Shown here piece after piece: positions 44,271 through 53,599 of a stretch of 64,000 bases of DNA. The translations under genes were made by a program, and so were the position numbers. This DNA comes from Chitinophaga polysaccharea (lineage in GTDB: Bacteria; Bacteroidota; Bacteroidia; Chitinophagales; Chitinophagaceae). The first letter of the stretch is position 1. Each line of letters begins with the position of its first letter. The notes below the pieces were generated by a model. It was not told the origin of the DNA. It worked only from the letters and a program-made list of their open reading frames with translations, and did no database searches. The stretch spans positions 124,001-188,000 of the forward strand of contig NZ_VIWO01000004.1 in assembly GCF_007829335.1 (NCBI RefSeq), given 5' to 3'.

Positions 44271-45737
44271 ATGAAAAAGACTAGCTGTTATATAATGTTC
44301 CTGGCGTTGCTGTTTACCAGCTGCGACAAACTGCTGGACGTGAAACCACAATCGCAGATTACAGACCAGGTGTTCTTTCGCAATGAAGGCGACTTTGAAC
44401 CTAATGTAGTAGGGATCTACACAGTAATGCGTAGTATAGCCAACAACGTTACCTATGGTACCGAAAGGAGCGAGGAGCTGATTTCTGCTACCAATTCCCG
44501 CTTCACGGTGGCCTGGTCGCAAACACTTTCACCGTCTTCCGGTGCGGTTAATTATTCCGAATGGTACCGCGGCATTGGACACTGTAATCTCCTGCTGGAT
44601 AAGATCCAGGACTTTGCGTTCGCGGCTAACCCCAATCTGAAAAAGAAGATAGTGGGTGAAACGCTGGCCCTGCGCGCTTATTTTTATTTTCACCTGCTGC
44701 GTGTATTCGGTAGCGTGCCCATTGTGCTGGAAGCTATCACGGATGAAAATGTGATCTTGCATAAACGGGCCAGCGCACAAGAAGTGATCGCGCAGGTGCT
44801 CAGCGACCTGGACAAAGCTACGGCGCAGTTTACAGGGATGACCGATTTTTCGAAAACAAACTATCCTACCAAATACCGGTTTGCCTATGGCAGTGTGATG
44901 GCCATGAAAGCCGATGCTTTGTTATGGAAGGCCAGCGTGGCCGGCGGCGGGCCAGCAGATTTGCAGGCCGCAGTGGCAGCGATCACAGAAGCAGAAAGTA
45001 CCGGCGTATCACTCCAGCCCGATTTTGCCAAAGTAACGGGTGTACGGGCTGCGGCTAACAACGAAGTATTGATGGCTGCCTATTACAATAAAGATGAAAC
45101 ACCCGGTGGCAACTACGCGAAGAATGCCTTACCTTTTAAAGATATACTGGAAGGGGCTATCAACAAGGAACAGATTCCATATGTGAAAAATTCGACCAAT
45201 GGCCAGGGTGCATACCAAATCAGCCCCTTGTCGAAATCGTTGTTTACCAACCCGGCCGACAAGCGCATTCCGTACACCTGGATCGCTGATATGTACGCTT
45301 CGGGTCCAAAAATCAGCTGGATCACTAAATATCCCGGAACAGTATATGCAGACGATCGGTATGCCGATAACGACCTGATCATCTATCGCCTGGCCGATCT
45401 ATATTTGTTGAAGGCAGAAGCCTATGCAGCGCTGGATGATTTAAATAACAGTAAAAAATACCTGGATAATGTAAAGCTAAGAGCCGGCGTAGAGGCATAT
45501 ACAGGGGATATGACGAAGACAGCGCTGGAGAAAGAGATCCTGAATGAGCGTGGCCGCGAACTATTCTTTGAGAACAAACGCTGGTTTGATCTCGTGCGCT
45601 TTCATAAAGCAGGCATCATTGATGTATACAACTACGTACCCAATCTGAAGGGTAAAACCACGCCATTGTTCTGGCCGGTGAATACCACGGTATTGGCCAA
45701 CAACCCGGATATGACACAAACAGATGGTTATAAATAA
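44271..45737 (+). CDS. SusD/RagB-like lipoprotein, sialic acid locus
   Basis: A 488-residue lipoprotein (lipobox FTSC, Cys18; start CDKLLDVKPQSQITDQVFF). SusD features are ALRAYFYFHLLRVFGSVPIV, LIIYRLADLYLLKAEAYAAL and the C-terminal NERGRELFFENKRWFDLVRF. It is the surface binding partner of the SusC encoded 30 bp upstream. Its stop is 16 bp before the sialidase start. Confidence 0.95.
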   Translation: MKKTSCYIMFLALLFTSCDKLLDVKPQSQITDQVFFRNEGDFEPNVVGIYTVMRSIANNVTYGTERSEELISATNSRFTVAWSQTLSPSSGAVNYSEWYRGIGHCNLLLDKIQDFAFAANPNLKKKIVGETLALRAYFYFHLLRVFGSVPIVLEAITDENVILHKRASAQEVIAQVLSDLDKATAQFTGMTDFSKTNYPTKYRFAYGSVMAMKADALLWKASVAGGGPADLQAAVAAITEAESTGVSLQPDFAKVTGVRAAANNEVLMAAYYNKDETPGGNYAKNALPFKDILEGAINKEQIPYVKNSTNGQGAYQISPLSKSLFTNPADKRIPYTWIADMYASGPKISWITKYPGTVYADDRYADNDLIIYRLADLYLLKAEAYAALDDLNNSKKYLDNVKLRAGVEAYTGDMTKTALEKEILNERGRELFFENKRWFDLVRFHKAGIIDVYNYVPNLKGKTTPLFWPVNTTVLANNPDMTQTDGYK

Positions 45738-45753
45738 TACTAATCACGACAAG

Positions 45754-46923
45754 ATGAAAATAATAAAGATCAGGTGTTGCCTTTTGATGATCGCCGCCAT
45801 TGCTGTGGCAGGCGGCTGCCGCACTACCCGCACCGCTGCGGATCATATCATTCGTGAATCACACGTTGTATTTGAGCCGGATAGCCAATACGCATCCATG
45901 AGGATTCCTGCCCTTGTACTGACGCCAAAACAAACCCTCCTGGCCTTTTGCGAGGCGAGGATAGGAACTGCCAGCGATTGGGCGAATATGAACCTGGTGA
46001 TGCGCCGCAGTACCGATGGAGGAAAGACCTGGAGTCAGATCCATATACTCGATTCCTGCCGTAAGGGACCTGCAGGAAATCCCACGCCTATTGTCGACGA
46101 CAAGGGCGTAGTACACCTGCTATACCAGAAAGATTATAAAGAAGCATGGTATATCCGGTCGGAAGATGACGGGAAAAGCTGGTCGCAGCCGGAAAATATC
46201 ACCGCGGTATACGATCAGTTTAAGCCGGCATACAACTGGAATGTGCTGGCGCCTGGCCCTGGTCATGGTATACAACTGAGTTCTGGCCGGTTACTGGCGG
46301 CTGTTTGGTTGGCCAATTCCCGCAAGCTCACACCCAGGAGAAGCCATGGCCCTTCCTGTGTGGCCACCGTTTACAGTGATGATCACGGGAAAACCTGGCA
46401 CAACGGCGCTATAGTGGCCGATTCTTCTGCCCGCATGCCCAACCCGAGTGAAAGTCAACCGGTAGAATTATCAGATCACCGGGTGTTGCTGAGTATGCGT
46501 AACCCTGCTCCGGTGAAACGCCGTGCATTCAGCGAGAGCAAAGATGGTATCAGCGGCTGGAGCCCGGTGCGATATGAGTCAGCATTGTTTGACCCTACCT
46601 GCATGGCCAGTATTGTGAATATAAAGGACTGGCGTCCGGAAGGTAAACCGGCACTGGTTTTTGTTAATCCCGACAGCCGGAATATTGAAAAACAGCCACG
46701 CGCCAACCTTACCGCCAGCGTGTCTTTTGATGATGGCAATACATGGAACGTGCACCAGGTACTGGACAGTGGGCCTGCCGGCTACAGCGATATGACTGCC
46801 GGTCCGGATGGTACGATTTACTGTCTTTATGAAACAAATACACAACAAAACAAAGGATTCAACTATAGCCTGGTATTAAAGAAATTCAATACGAAGTGGC
46901 TGCAGCAAACAAGTAAAAAATAA
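45754..46923 (+). CDS. exo-alpha-sialidase lipoprotein
   Basis: The ATG at 45754 starts a lipoprotein signal (lipobox AGGC, Cys22), so it is preferred over an ATG ten codons upstream; 389 residues. GH33 hallmarks are a RIP motif (MRIPALV, Arg50), four Asp boxes (STDGGKTW 86-93, SEDDGKSW 136-143, SDDHGKTW 208-215, SFDDGNTW 324-331), further arginines for the carboxylate triad (SMRN Arg249; PRANLT near 316) and a late tyrosine in GYSDM. It releases sialic acid from host or plant-derived glycoconjugates at the cell surface. It is second after SusCD in the operon and 9 bp before the lyase gene. Confidence 0.93.
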   Translation: MKIIKIRCCLLMIAAIAVAGGCRTTRTAADHIIRESHVVFEPDSQYASMRIPALVLTPKQTLLAFCEARIGTASDWANMNLVMRRSTDGGKTWSQIHILDSCRKGPAGNPTPIVDDKGVVHLLYQKDYKEAWYIRSEDDGKSWSQPENITAVYDQFKPAYNWNVLAPGPGHGIQLSSGRLLAAVWLANSRKLTPRRSHGPSCVATVYSDDHGKTWHNGAIVADSSARMPNPSESQPVELSDHRVLLSMRNPAPVKRRAFSESKDGISGWSPVRYESALFDPTCMASIVNIKDWRPEGKPALVFVNPDSRNIEKQPRANLTASVSFDDGNTWNVHQVLDSGPAGYSDMTAGPDGTIYCLYETNTQQNKGFNYSLVLKKFNTKWLQQTSKK

Positions 46924-46932
46924 GTATAACCC

Positions 46933-47850
46933 ATGAGAGTACAAGGATTGATCGCTGCTACGTTCAGCACATTTAATGAAGACGGTTCCCTTAACCTTTC
47001 ACTGGTACCACGCCTCGTCGATAACCTGGTTAGCCAGGGTATCAAAGGCGTATTTATCTGTGGTACCAATGGAGAAGGCCCGAACCTGACTACCGAAGAA
47101 CGTATGGCTACCGTTGACGCCTATGTGAAAGCCGTGAACAAACGCTGCCTGGTCATGGTGCATGTAGGACATGCGTCCATTGCGGAGGCGCGCAGACTGG
47201 CGGCGCATGCACAGCAGGCAGGCGCAGATGCTATTTCCGCCGTATCGGCGTTTTACTTTAAACCAGGTTCCGCCCGTATCATGGTGGATTGTATGGCGGA
47301 AATTGCGGCGGCTGCGCCATTGCTGCCGTTTTATTACTACCATATTCCTGCGATTACGGGCGTAGCGGTGAATCCGCTGGAATTCCTGCAGCTGGGAGAA
47401 TCGCGCATACCCAACCTGGCCGGTATCAAGTATACGGCTGCTACCCTGCATGAGTACCAGGCCTGCTTAAATTACAAAGACGGTAAGTTCGATATCCTTT
47501 TCGGTTATGATGAACTGTTGTTGCCGGCGCTGTCGGTAGGTGCAAAAGGAGCCATTGGCAGTACGTACACCTTTGCGACGCCTTTGTACCTGCGGATCAT
47601 GGAGCTTTTCAATAATGGCGATATCGTTGCGGCCAGGGAGCTGCAATACCAGGCGGTAAAAATGATTCAATGCCTGGGATGGCATTCACCTATTCCTGCG
47701 CAAAAGGCGATTATGAAACTGCTGGGCACAGACCTGGGGCCTTGCCGCCTGCCGTTGCAGGCACTTGATAGCACACAGGTGGAAGAAATTAACAGCTATC
47801 TCGGAGAAATTGGGTTTGTTAAAGTGTTGGAAAATGTAACCACGGCATAA
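46933..47850 (+). CDS. nanA: N-acetylneuraminate lyase-like (DHDPS family)
   Basis: A 305-residue cytoplasmic TIM-barrel aldolase. Features are GTNGEGPNLTTEER (44-57), YYYHIPAITG with the catalytic Tyr136 and GIKYTA with Schiff-base Lys166. The family also includes dihydrodipicolinate synthase; the sialic acid context and the GTNGEG loop favour the lyase, which splits N-acetylneuraminate into N-acetylmannosamine and pyruvate. It sits 9 bp from the sialidase and 9 bp from the mutarotase genes. Confidence 0.9.
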   Translation: MRVQGLIAATFSTFNEDGSLNLSLVPRLVDNLVSQGIKGVFICGTNGEGPNLTTEERMATVDAYVKAVNKRCLVMVHVGHASIAEARRLAAHAQQAGADAISAVSAFYFKPGSARIMVDCMAEIAAAAPLLPFYYYHIPAITGVAVNPLEFLQLGESRIPNLAGIKYTAATLHEYQACLNYKDGKFDILFGYDELLLPALSVGAKGAIGSTYTFATPLYLRIMELFNNGDIVAARELQYQAVKMIQCLGWHSPIPAQKAIMKLLGTDLGPCRLPLQALDSTQVEEINSYLGEIGFVKVLENVTTA

Positions 47851-47859
47851 GCAGAAAGC

Positions 47860-48975
47860 ATGCACAAATATTTTTTTATAATAATGGCTTTATCTTTTTT
47901 GATGCACGAAAACTGTAGCAACCCGGGGGCGGGAGCACCATTGCTCCCGCTACATTGGGACACCCTGCCGCCGATTCCCGATCCTACAGGGTTTGCGGGG
48001 TCATTTGCCGGCACATCGAACGGCGCGCTGATAGTGGCCGGCGGTAGCAATTTTCCCAATGGCGGTACACCCTGGAATGGCGGAAAGAAAACCTGGTATG
48101 ATCATATCTTTATATTGGATAAACCTGGTGGGAAGTGGCAGCTGGCCGGTAAGTTGCCGCGGTCACTGGGGTATGGTGTTTCCGTTTCCGACGGCAAAGG
48201 CCTGATCTGTATCGGGGGTAGTAATGCCGATGGACATTATCCCGATGTATTCCGGCTCCGCTGGCAGCATGGAGAGATTGTAACAGATACGCTGCCGGCG
48301 CTACCCACACCACTCGCCAATACTTGCGGGGCCATGGCCCAGAATCGTATATACGTTGCCGGTGGACTGCATGTACCTGCTGACCAGGCGGCGGCGAATG
48401 ATTTTTATATGCTGGATCTTTCTACGTTAGACACGCTTCCCCGCTGGCAGCAATTACCATCCTGGCCTGGCCCGGCGCGCATGCTGGCAGTGGCGGGAAC
48501 CGACGGACCCGATTTTTACCTGTTTAGCGGTACCGCACTGGAACATGGCAAACGAAGCTACCTGAACGATGCGTATCGTTATCAGCCAGATGCCGGCTGG
48601 AAGCGGGTGAGCGACTTGCCCGCACCTGTGGTGGCGGCGCCCACACCCGCCTGGAAAACAGGGGTTCATCAACTCACCATTTTTGGTGGGGATGATGGTA
48701 AGCATGCCGACCAGGCAGCCCAGTTGCGGGAACATCATCCCGGTTTTTCTGACGCCATCCTGTCTTATAATACCGTGAGTGATCGCTGGGAATTACAGGG
48801 TAGCATGGCAACACAGCATAACGCTGATGCACCTGCTAATCCTAATGGCAGCTACTGGGCGCCGGTTACTACTACGCTGGTCGACTGGAATGGCATGCTG
48901 GTATTACCGGGAGGAGAGGTAAGGCCGGGCACCCGGACACCACACGTATTAACAGCCACTAAAATATTACGTTGA
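47860..48975 (+). CDS. nanM: NanM-like N-acetylneuraminate mutarotase (kelch propeller)
   Basis: A 371-residue secreted protein with a signal peptide and a cysteine at 19 (HENC is not a canonical lipobox). The rest is a kelch-like propeller with repeated LIVAGGSNFPNGG, GYGVSVSDGKGLICIGGSN, NRIYVAGGLH and LTIFGGDDG blades, fitting the cyclically permuted mutarotase group. NanM speeds the alpha/beta interconversion of released sialic acid before uptake. Position between lyase and transporter supports this. Confidence 0.88.
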   Translation: MHKYFFIIMALSFLMHENCSNPGAGAPLLPLHWDTLPPIPDPTGFAGSFAGTSNGALIVAGGSNFPNGGTPWNGGKKTWYDHIFILDKPGGKWQLAGKLPRSLGYGVSVSDGKGLICIGGSNADGHYPDVFRLRWQHGEIVTDTLPALPTPLANTCGAMAQNRIYVAGGLHVPADQAAANDFYMLDLSTLDTLPRWQQLPSWPGPARMLAVAGTDGPDFYLFSGTALEHGKRSYLNDAYRYQPDAGWKRVSDLPAPVVAAPTPAWKTGVHQLTIFGGDDGKHADQAAQLREHHPGFSDAILSYNTVSDRWELQGSMATQHNADAPANPNGSYWAPVTTTLVDWNGMLVLPGGEVRPGTRTPHVLTATKILR

Positions 48976-49001
48976 CATCACTCAACAGACAAGTAAAGGT
49001 T

Positions 49002-50225
49002 ATGAAGAACGGTAAGTATTATCCATGGATTGTAGTGGCATTGTTGTGGTTTGTAGCATTGCTGAATTATCTCGACCGGCAGATGCTGGCTACCATGCGG
49101 CCGGCCATTCAACAACAGCTACCGGCGCTGGAAAGCGCTACCAACTTCGGGAGGCTGATGGCAATTTTCCTGTGGATCTACGGACTGATGTCGCCGGTGT
49201 CGGGCATCATTGCCGACAGGGTCAACCGGAAATACCTCATTGTAGGCAGTTTGTTCGTATGGTCTGCCGTTACTTTGCTGATGGGATATGCTACCAGTTT
49301 TAATCAATTGTATTGGCTGCGGGCCATCATGGGCATCAGCGAGGCACTATATATTCCCGCCGGACTATCACTGATTGCCGACTATCACAACACGGGGACA
49401 CGGTCGCTGGCGGTGGGCATTCATATGACCGGATTATATATGGGGCAGGCTTTGGGAGGCTTTGGGGCTACTATTGCCGCCGCATTTTCCTGGCAGCAAA
49501 CATTCCACTGGTTTGGCCTGATCGGTATTGCTTATTCGCTGGTGCTGATCCTGTTCCTCCGTGAATGCCGGCCAGTGGCCGATCCTGGAACACCTGACCA
49601 AAAAACGCCGTTCTTCCGTGGTATAAAAGGTGTGTTGTCGCTCCTGCCTTTCTGGATTATCTTCCTGTATTTTTCCATCCCCAGCATCCCCGGTTGGGCA
49701 ATTAAAAACTGGCTGCCCACACTATTCGCCGGATCATTGCAGGTGCCCATGAGTGAAGCAGGACCACTGGCCACTATTTCCACCGCCATTTCTTGTTTTA
49801 TGGGTGTAATAATAGGTGGCCCATTGTCGGACCGCTGGATACAGCGCAATCTGAAAGGTCGCCTTTATACCAGCGCCATTGGGTTGAGCCTCACCGTGCC
49901 GGCGTTACTGTTCCTGGGGCTGGGCAATGCCCCCGTTTTCCTGGTAGCTGCAGCCTTCTGCTTTGGCGTTGGCTTTGGTATGTTCGATGCCAACAATATG
50001 CCCATCCTCTGCCAGTTTGTACCTCCCAAGAGCAGGGCCACCGCATATGGGCTCATGAACATGGGAGGTGTATTTTCAGGAGCAGTGATTACCGATTTCC
50101 TGGGCCGCTCTACTGATGCGGGACATTTAGGACGCGATTTTGCATTGATATCGCTTGTTATCGTAGCGGCCATTATTATGTTGTTATTATGCCTGACACC
50201 CCGGACAGGTGATTGTAAAGAATAG
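49002..50225 (+). CDS. nanT: MFS transporter, probable sialic acid uptake
   Basis: The ATG at 49002 gives 407 residues; a TTG at 48972 would overlap the mutarotase gene. About twelve membrane segments; ALLNYLDRQMLATMRPAIQQ in helix 1 and the motif A-like GIIADRVNRKYLIVG between helices 2 and 3 mark the MFS anion/hexuronate-type (ACS) family that includes NanT-like sialic acid carriers. It is the last gene of the operon. The substrate is inferred from context. Confidence 0.88.
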   Translation: MKNGKYYPWIVVALLWFVALLNYLDRQMLATMRPAIQQQLPALESATNFGRLMAIFLWIYGLMSPVSGIIADRVNRKYLIVGSLFVWSAVTLLMGYATSFNQLYWLRAIMGISEALYIPAGLSLIADYHNTGTRSLAVGIHMTGLYMGQALGGFGATIAAAFSWQQTFHWFGLIGIAYSLVLILFLRECRPVADPGTPDQKTPFFRGIKGVLSLLPFWIIFLYFSIPSIPGWAIKNWLPTLFAGSLQVPMSEAGPLATISTAISCFMGVIIGGPLSDRWIQRNLKGRLYTSAIGLSLTVPALLFLGLGNAPVFLVAAAFCFGVGFGMFDANNMPILCQFVPPKSRATAYGLMNMGGVFSGAVITDFLGRSTDAGHLGRDFALISLVIVAAIIMLLLCLTPRTGDCKE

Positions 50226-50420
50226 CAACAAAGCGCTGTATTGGCCGGCTATGAATAGTTGTATGGTTTTAACATTATTATAACAATTGAACATTTAACT
50301 TTCGCTTATCGCTGTTGTCAGAAAATTTTGGTGTTGAAAAACGTCAATAAAAACACCACGATTTACAGCAAGGTATATTCCTATTTGATCTTGTTTTTAA
50401 TCAATTCAATTTCATTTAGC

Positions 50421-50570
50421 ATGATGAGCATTTTTAAAAGCAAAAAAACAGTCGCACAAAAGTCAACAGGCACCAAGGCCACGTTTCTTACCAGCACCAT
50501 TATTCCCGATACGATTAAAGTACAATCGCTGCATGCCTTCCTCTCTCAAAAGGATGGGCCATCTGTTTAG
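50421..50570 (+). CDS. possible 49-residue peptide upstream of the NEW3 gene
   Basis: An ATG-ATG start at 50421/50424 in a 490-bp gap gives MMSIFKSKKTVAQKS and a Thr/Ser-rich end (FLTSTIIPDTIKVQSLHAFL). It is basic at the start and has no signal peptide. No ribosome site or homology is visible, so it may be chance. The rest of 50226-50717 shows nothing else I can assign. Confidence 0.25.
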   Translation: MMSIFKSKKTVAQKSTGTKATFLTSTIIPDTIKVQSLHAFLSQKDGPSV

Positions 50571-50717
50571 CTAACTTCCCACATCCGATATTCCATAGTG
50601 TTGCTTTAGCCGTGGCCAGAGCATCCTGTACATGATATGGCTATTCCCGCAGCATGGGGACAGCTTACGGCATTTTATTTTTCACCAACTGGATATTTTA
50701 ATTATCAACCTTCAATC

Positions 50718-51560
50718 ATGTCAGTGTTATTTAATTATCTGAGAGTTTTAGTTATTGCTTTTTGTTGTCTTTCTTTCTTTGCATTTATGGCGCCGGCTCA
50801 TGCCCAGAAGCCCGCTGGTAAAGCGAAATCGGCGTTCACCGTTAGGCTGATCAACATCGCATCTACTGCCAAAGAACCTTTCCGGTACAATGGTAGCCTG
50901 TATAACGGTAGCGGTCATACGCAGATTTATGAATTAGTGGCATCTGCTCCGGAGGGCTGGACGGCCTTATTCCGTACAGAAGGCAGCCAGGTAGCCGGGC
51001 TGAGAATGGATTCCGGCAGAACGCAGGATATTTCCATCGAAATTGCCGCTGCACCACTGGTGAAGCCGGGGAAATATACCATTCCGGTGGCGGCAGTGAC
51101 AGCCGGAGATACCCTGCACGTTGACCTGGAAGCGGTGGTTACTGGCAGCTATGGCGTTGAATTAACCACGCCATCGGGGCGGTTGAGCGACGATGTCACA
51201 GAGGGCCGCAACAAACAGATTCAATTAACCGTCAAAAATGCCGGCACCCTGCCACTGGAAGGCCTGGAGTTGGCGGCACAAGCGCCTACCATGTGGAGCG
51301 CCACTTTTGAACCCGCCAAAATAGACAGGTTGGAGCCGGGAAAAGAACAAAATGTTACAGCAACGCTGCATGTGCCCGATAAAACAATTGCAGGTGACTA
51401 CGTGACCAATTTCACCGTTAAGAATAACAATGTGAACAGCAACGCCACTTTCCGGATGACGGTGAAAACGTCTCCACTGGCGGGCTGGATAGGCATCCTC
51501 GTGATCCTGTTATCGCTCGGAATCGTGTATTACCTGATTCGTAAATATGGAAGGAGATAA
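50718..51560 (+). CDS. NEW3-domain protein linked to an ABC transporter
   Basis: The ATG at 50718 leads straight into a signal peptide (cleavage near AHAQ), so it is chosen over an ATG 27 codons upstream; 280 residues. Two repeated Ig-like domains (about 35-130 and 135-245) with VKNAGTLPLEGLELAAQAP and PGKEQNVTATLHVPDKTIAGDY fit the NEW3 (alpha-galactosidase-associated) family. A C-terminal membrane helix (GWIGILVILLSLGIVYYLI) anchors it facing outward. It is 6 bp from the ABC ATPase gene; NEW3 proteins with ABC-2 transporters are a recurrent pair of unknown cargo. Confidence 0.85.
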   Translation: MSVLFNYLRVLVIAFCCLSFFAFMAPAHAQKPAGKAKSAFTVRLINIASTAKEPFRYNGSLYNGSGHTQIYELVASAPEGWTALFRTEGSQVAGLRMDSGRTQDISIEIAAAPLVKPGKYTIPVAAVTAGDTLHVDLEAVVTGSYGVELTTPSGRLSDDVTEGRNKQIQLTVKNAGTLPLEGLELAAQAPTMWSATFEPAKIDRLEPGKEQNVTATLHVPDKTIAGDYVTNFTVKNNNVNSNATFRMTVKTSPLAGWIGILVILLSLGIVYYLIRKYGRR

Positions 51561-51566
51561 CGTGTT

Positions 51567-52544
51567 ATGGAAAATCCCATTATTGAACTGCATGGATTAA
51601 CAAAATACTACGGTACTGTAAAGGCGGTAGACAACCTTTCTCTGAAAATTGGTAAGGGAGAAATATTTGGATTGCTGGGACCTAACGGCGCCGGAAAAAC
51701 CACCACCATATTGATGATGCTGGGACTGGCAGAACCGTCGGAAGGGCAGGCGATGGTTTGCGGTATTAATGCTACCCGCCACCCGATTGACGTCAGGCGA
51801 AAAGTAGGCTACCTGCCGGATAGTGCAGGGTTCTATGATAATATGTCGGCCCTCGATAACCTGATGTACATCGGGCGTCTTAACGGCATCCCGGAAAAGG
51901 AAATCGTATCACGTGCCAGGAGCACCATGGAAATGGTAGGACTGGGAGGCGAAATGCACAAAAAGGCGGGGGCCTATTCCCGTGGTATGAAACAGCGGCT
52001 TGGTTTGGCTGACCTGCTGATCAGGAAACCGGCAGTGATGATACTGGACGAGCCTACCCTGGGTATAGACCCCAGCGGGATAAGGGATTTCCTCCACCTG
52101 ATACGGCAGCTCAGCCGGCAGGAAGAATTGACTGTGATCCTGTCATCACATCACCTGCACCAGATGCAGCAAATCTGTGATCGTGTAGGCATATTCGTAG
52201 AAGGCCGGTTGCTGGCGGAAGGAAACATGGAAACCTTATCACGCAGCCTGTTTGGGAAGGATTCCTTCGCGGTGGAGATTACCGTCAGGGAACCTTTACC
52301 GGCCGCGGAACAACTGGAGCAACAACTGCTGCAACTGAACGGTGTTACCGGCGTCGGGATAGACGCTGCTACCGTAGCGTTGTCGTGCCACACCGATATT
52401 ACACCCGATATTGTACGGCTCTTTGTACAGAACGGGTTAAATGTAACCGGTGTACATAAAAAAGAATATGGATTGGATGAAATCTATCATCGTTTTTTTG
52501 AGAATAATGTTAAAAAAGAAAGCTTTCAATGGCAGGTTCACTAG
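51567..52544 (+). CDS. ABC transporter ATP-binding protein
   Basis: A 325-residue ATPase with Walker A GPNGAGKTT (38-46), signature AYSRGMKQRLGLA, Walker B PAVMILDEPTLGID and a His switch in SSHHLHQ. The C-terminal 90 residues are the extra domain of ABC-2 exporters. Its end overlaps the permease start by 16 bp, indicating translational coupling. Confidence 0.95.
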   Translation: MENPIIELHGLTKYYGTVKAVDNLSLKIGKGEIFGLLGPNGAGKTTTILMMLGLAEPSEGQAMVCGINATRHPIDVRRKVGYLPDSAGFYDNMSALDNLMYIGRLNGIPEKEIVSRARSTMEMVGLGGEMHKKAGAYSRGMKQRLGLADLLIRKPAVMILDEPTLGIDPSGIRDFLHLIRQLSRQEELTVILSSHHLHQMQQICDRVGIFVEGRLLAEGNMETLSRSLFGKDSFAVEITVREPLPAAEQLEQQLLQLNGVTGVGIDAATVALSCHTDITPDIVRLFVQNGLNVTGVHKKEYGLDEIYHRFFENNVKKESFQWQVH

Positions 52545-53527
52545 CTTATTTCAATAATTTTTTATCGAAGCAGCCCGCGCTAAGTTCCTTCGGGGTAATG
52601 GTGCGCAAGGAAGTGGGAGACCATATCCGTAGCTGGCGGTTTATTGTAATGCTCCTGCTCATCCTCTTTACGTTTGCAGGAACGATGTATGTATCACTGA
52701 GCAACCTGGGGCAGGTGGCGCGTAATTTCAACGATCCCGACCACGATTTTATCTACCTGAAATTGCTGACTACTTCAGATAATTCGTTGCCCACCTTTCA
52801 TATCTTTATCAGCTTCCTGGGTCCCCTGCTGGGAATAGCGCTGGGTTTCGATGCCATCAACGCAGAGAAGAATAATGGTACATTGGTTCGCCTGCTGGCG
52901 CAGCCGGTTTACCGCGATAGCCTCTTGCTGGCGAAATGCTATGCAGCGCTGCTCATCGTAGGGACGCTTTTTTTAAGCCTGGTATTGCTCATGATCGGCG
53001 CAGGACTGATCCTTACCGGCGTTCCAATGGAGGCAACAGAACTATACCGTATACTTACTTTTGTGGTGTTGAGTGTGCTATACGTGGGCTTCTGGTTAAG
53101 TCTCTCCATTTGCCTGTCTGTTGCTTTCCGGCATGCTGCTACCTCTGCTATTACTGCTATTGGCATATGGTTGTTTTTCACGGTCTTCTACCAGATCATT
53201 GTCAATATGATAGTCAGGGCAATACTGCCCGACCCGGCATCATTACAAGCAGAACAGGTAATTGCTTACAACAACCTGCTGTTATCGTTTCTCCGGGTGG
53301 CGCCGAGCCAGCTATATACAGATGCAGCCACCACGTTGCTGATGCCATCTGTAAGGAGCCTGGGGCCTTTAACTATGGAGCAGATGGCGGGAGCCATTCC
53401 TACTCCTTTACCTTTTAAGGAGAGCCTGATGATCGTATGGCCGCAGGTGACCGGCCTGGTAGCGGCATCTACGGTTTGTTTTGCAGGGGCGTATTATATG
53501 TTTATGCGCAGGGAAATCAGGACCTGA
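52529..53527 (+). CDS. ABC-2 type permease
   Basis: A 332-residue membrane protein with about six hydrophobic segments and the ABC-2 (NosY/CcmA-type) layout: FGVMVRKEVGDHIRSWRF, a large extracytoplasmic loop, then FDAINAEKNNGTLVRLLAQP just before helix 2. It forms a transporter with the preceding ATPase; the NEW3 protein is probably its outside partner. The cargo is unknown. Confidence 0.92.
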   Translation: MAGSLAYFNNFLSKQPALSSFGVMVRKEVGDHIRSWRFIVMLLLILFTFAGTMYVSLSNLGQVARNFNDPDHDFIYLKLLTTSDNSLPTFHIFISFLGPLLGIALGFDAINAEKNNGTLVRLLAQPVYRDSLLLAKCYAALLIVGTLFLSLVLLMIGAGLILTGVPMEATELYRILTFVVLSVLYVGFWLSLSICLSVAFRHAATSAITAIGIWLFFTVFYQIIVNMIVRAILPDPASLQAEQVIAYNNLLLSFLRVAPSQLYTDAATTLLMPSVRSLGPLTMEQMAGAIPTPLPFKESLMIVWPQVTGLVAASTVCFAGAYYMFMRREIRT

Positions 53528-53551
53528 TAGCAGCACTATCTCCAACGCATT

Positions 53552-53588
53552 AAAAAAGGTCGACGCCTCCCGGCTGCCGACCTTTTTT
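53552..53588. terminator. bidirectional terminator hairpin
   Basis: AAAAAAGGTCG (53552-53562) pairs with CGACCTTTTTT (53578-53588), ending both the ABC operon and the convergent monooxygenase gene. Confidence 0.85.
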
Positions 53589-53599
53589 ACTAATTCTTG

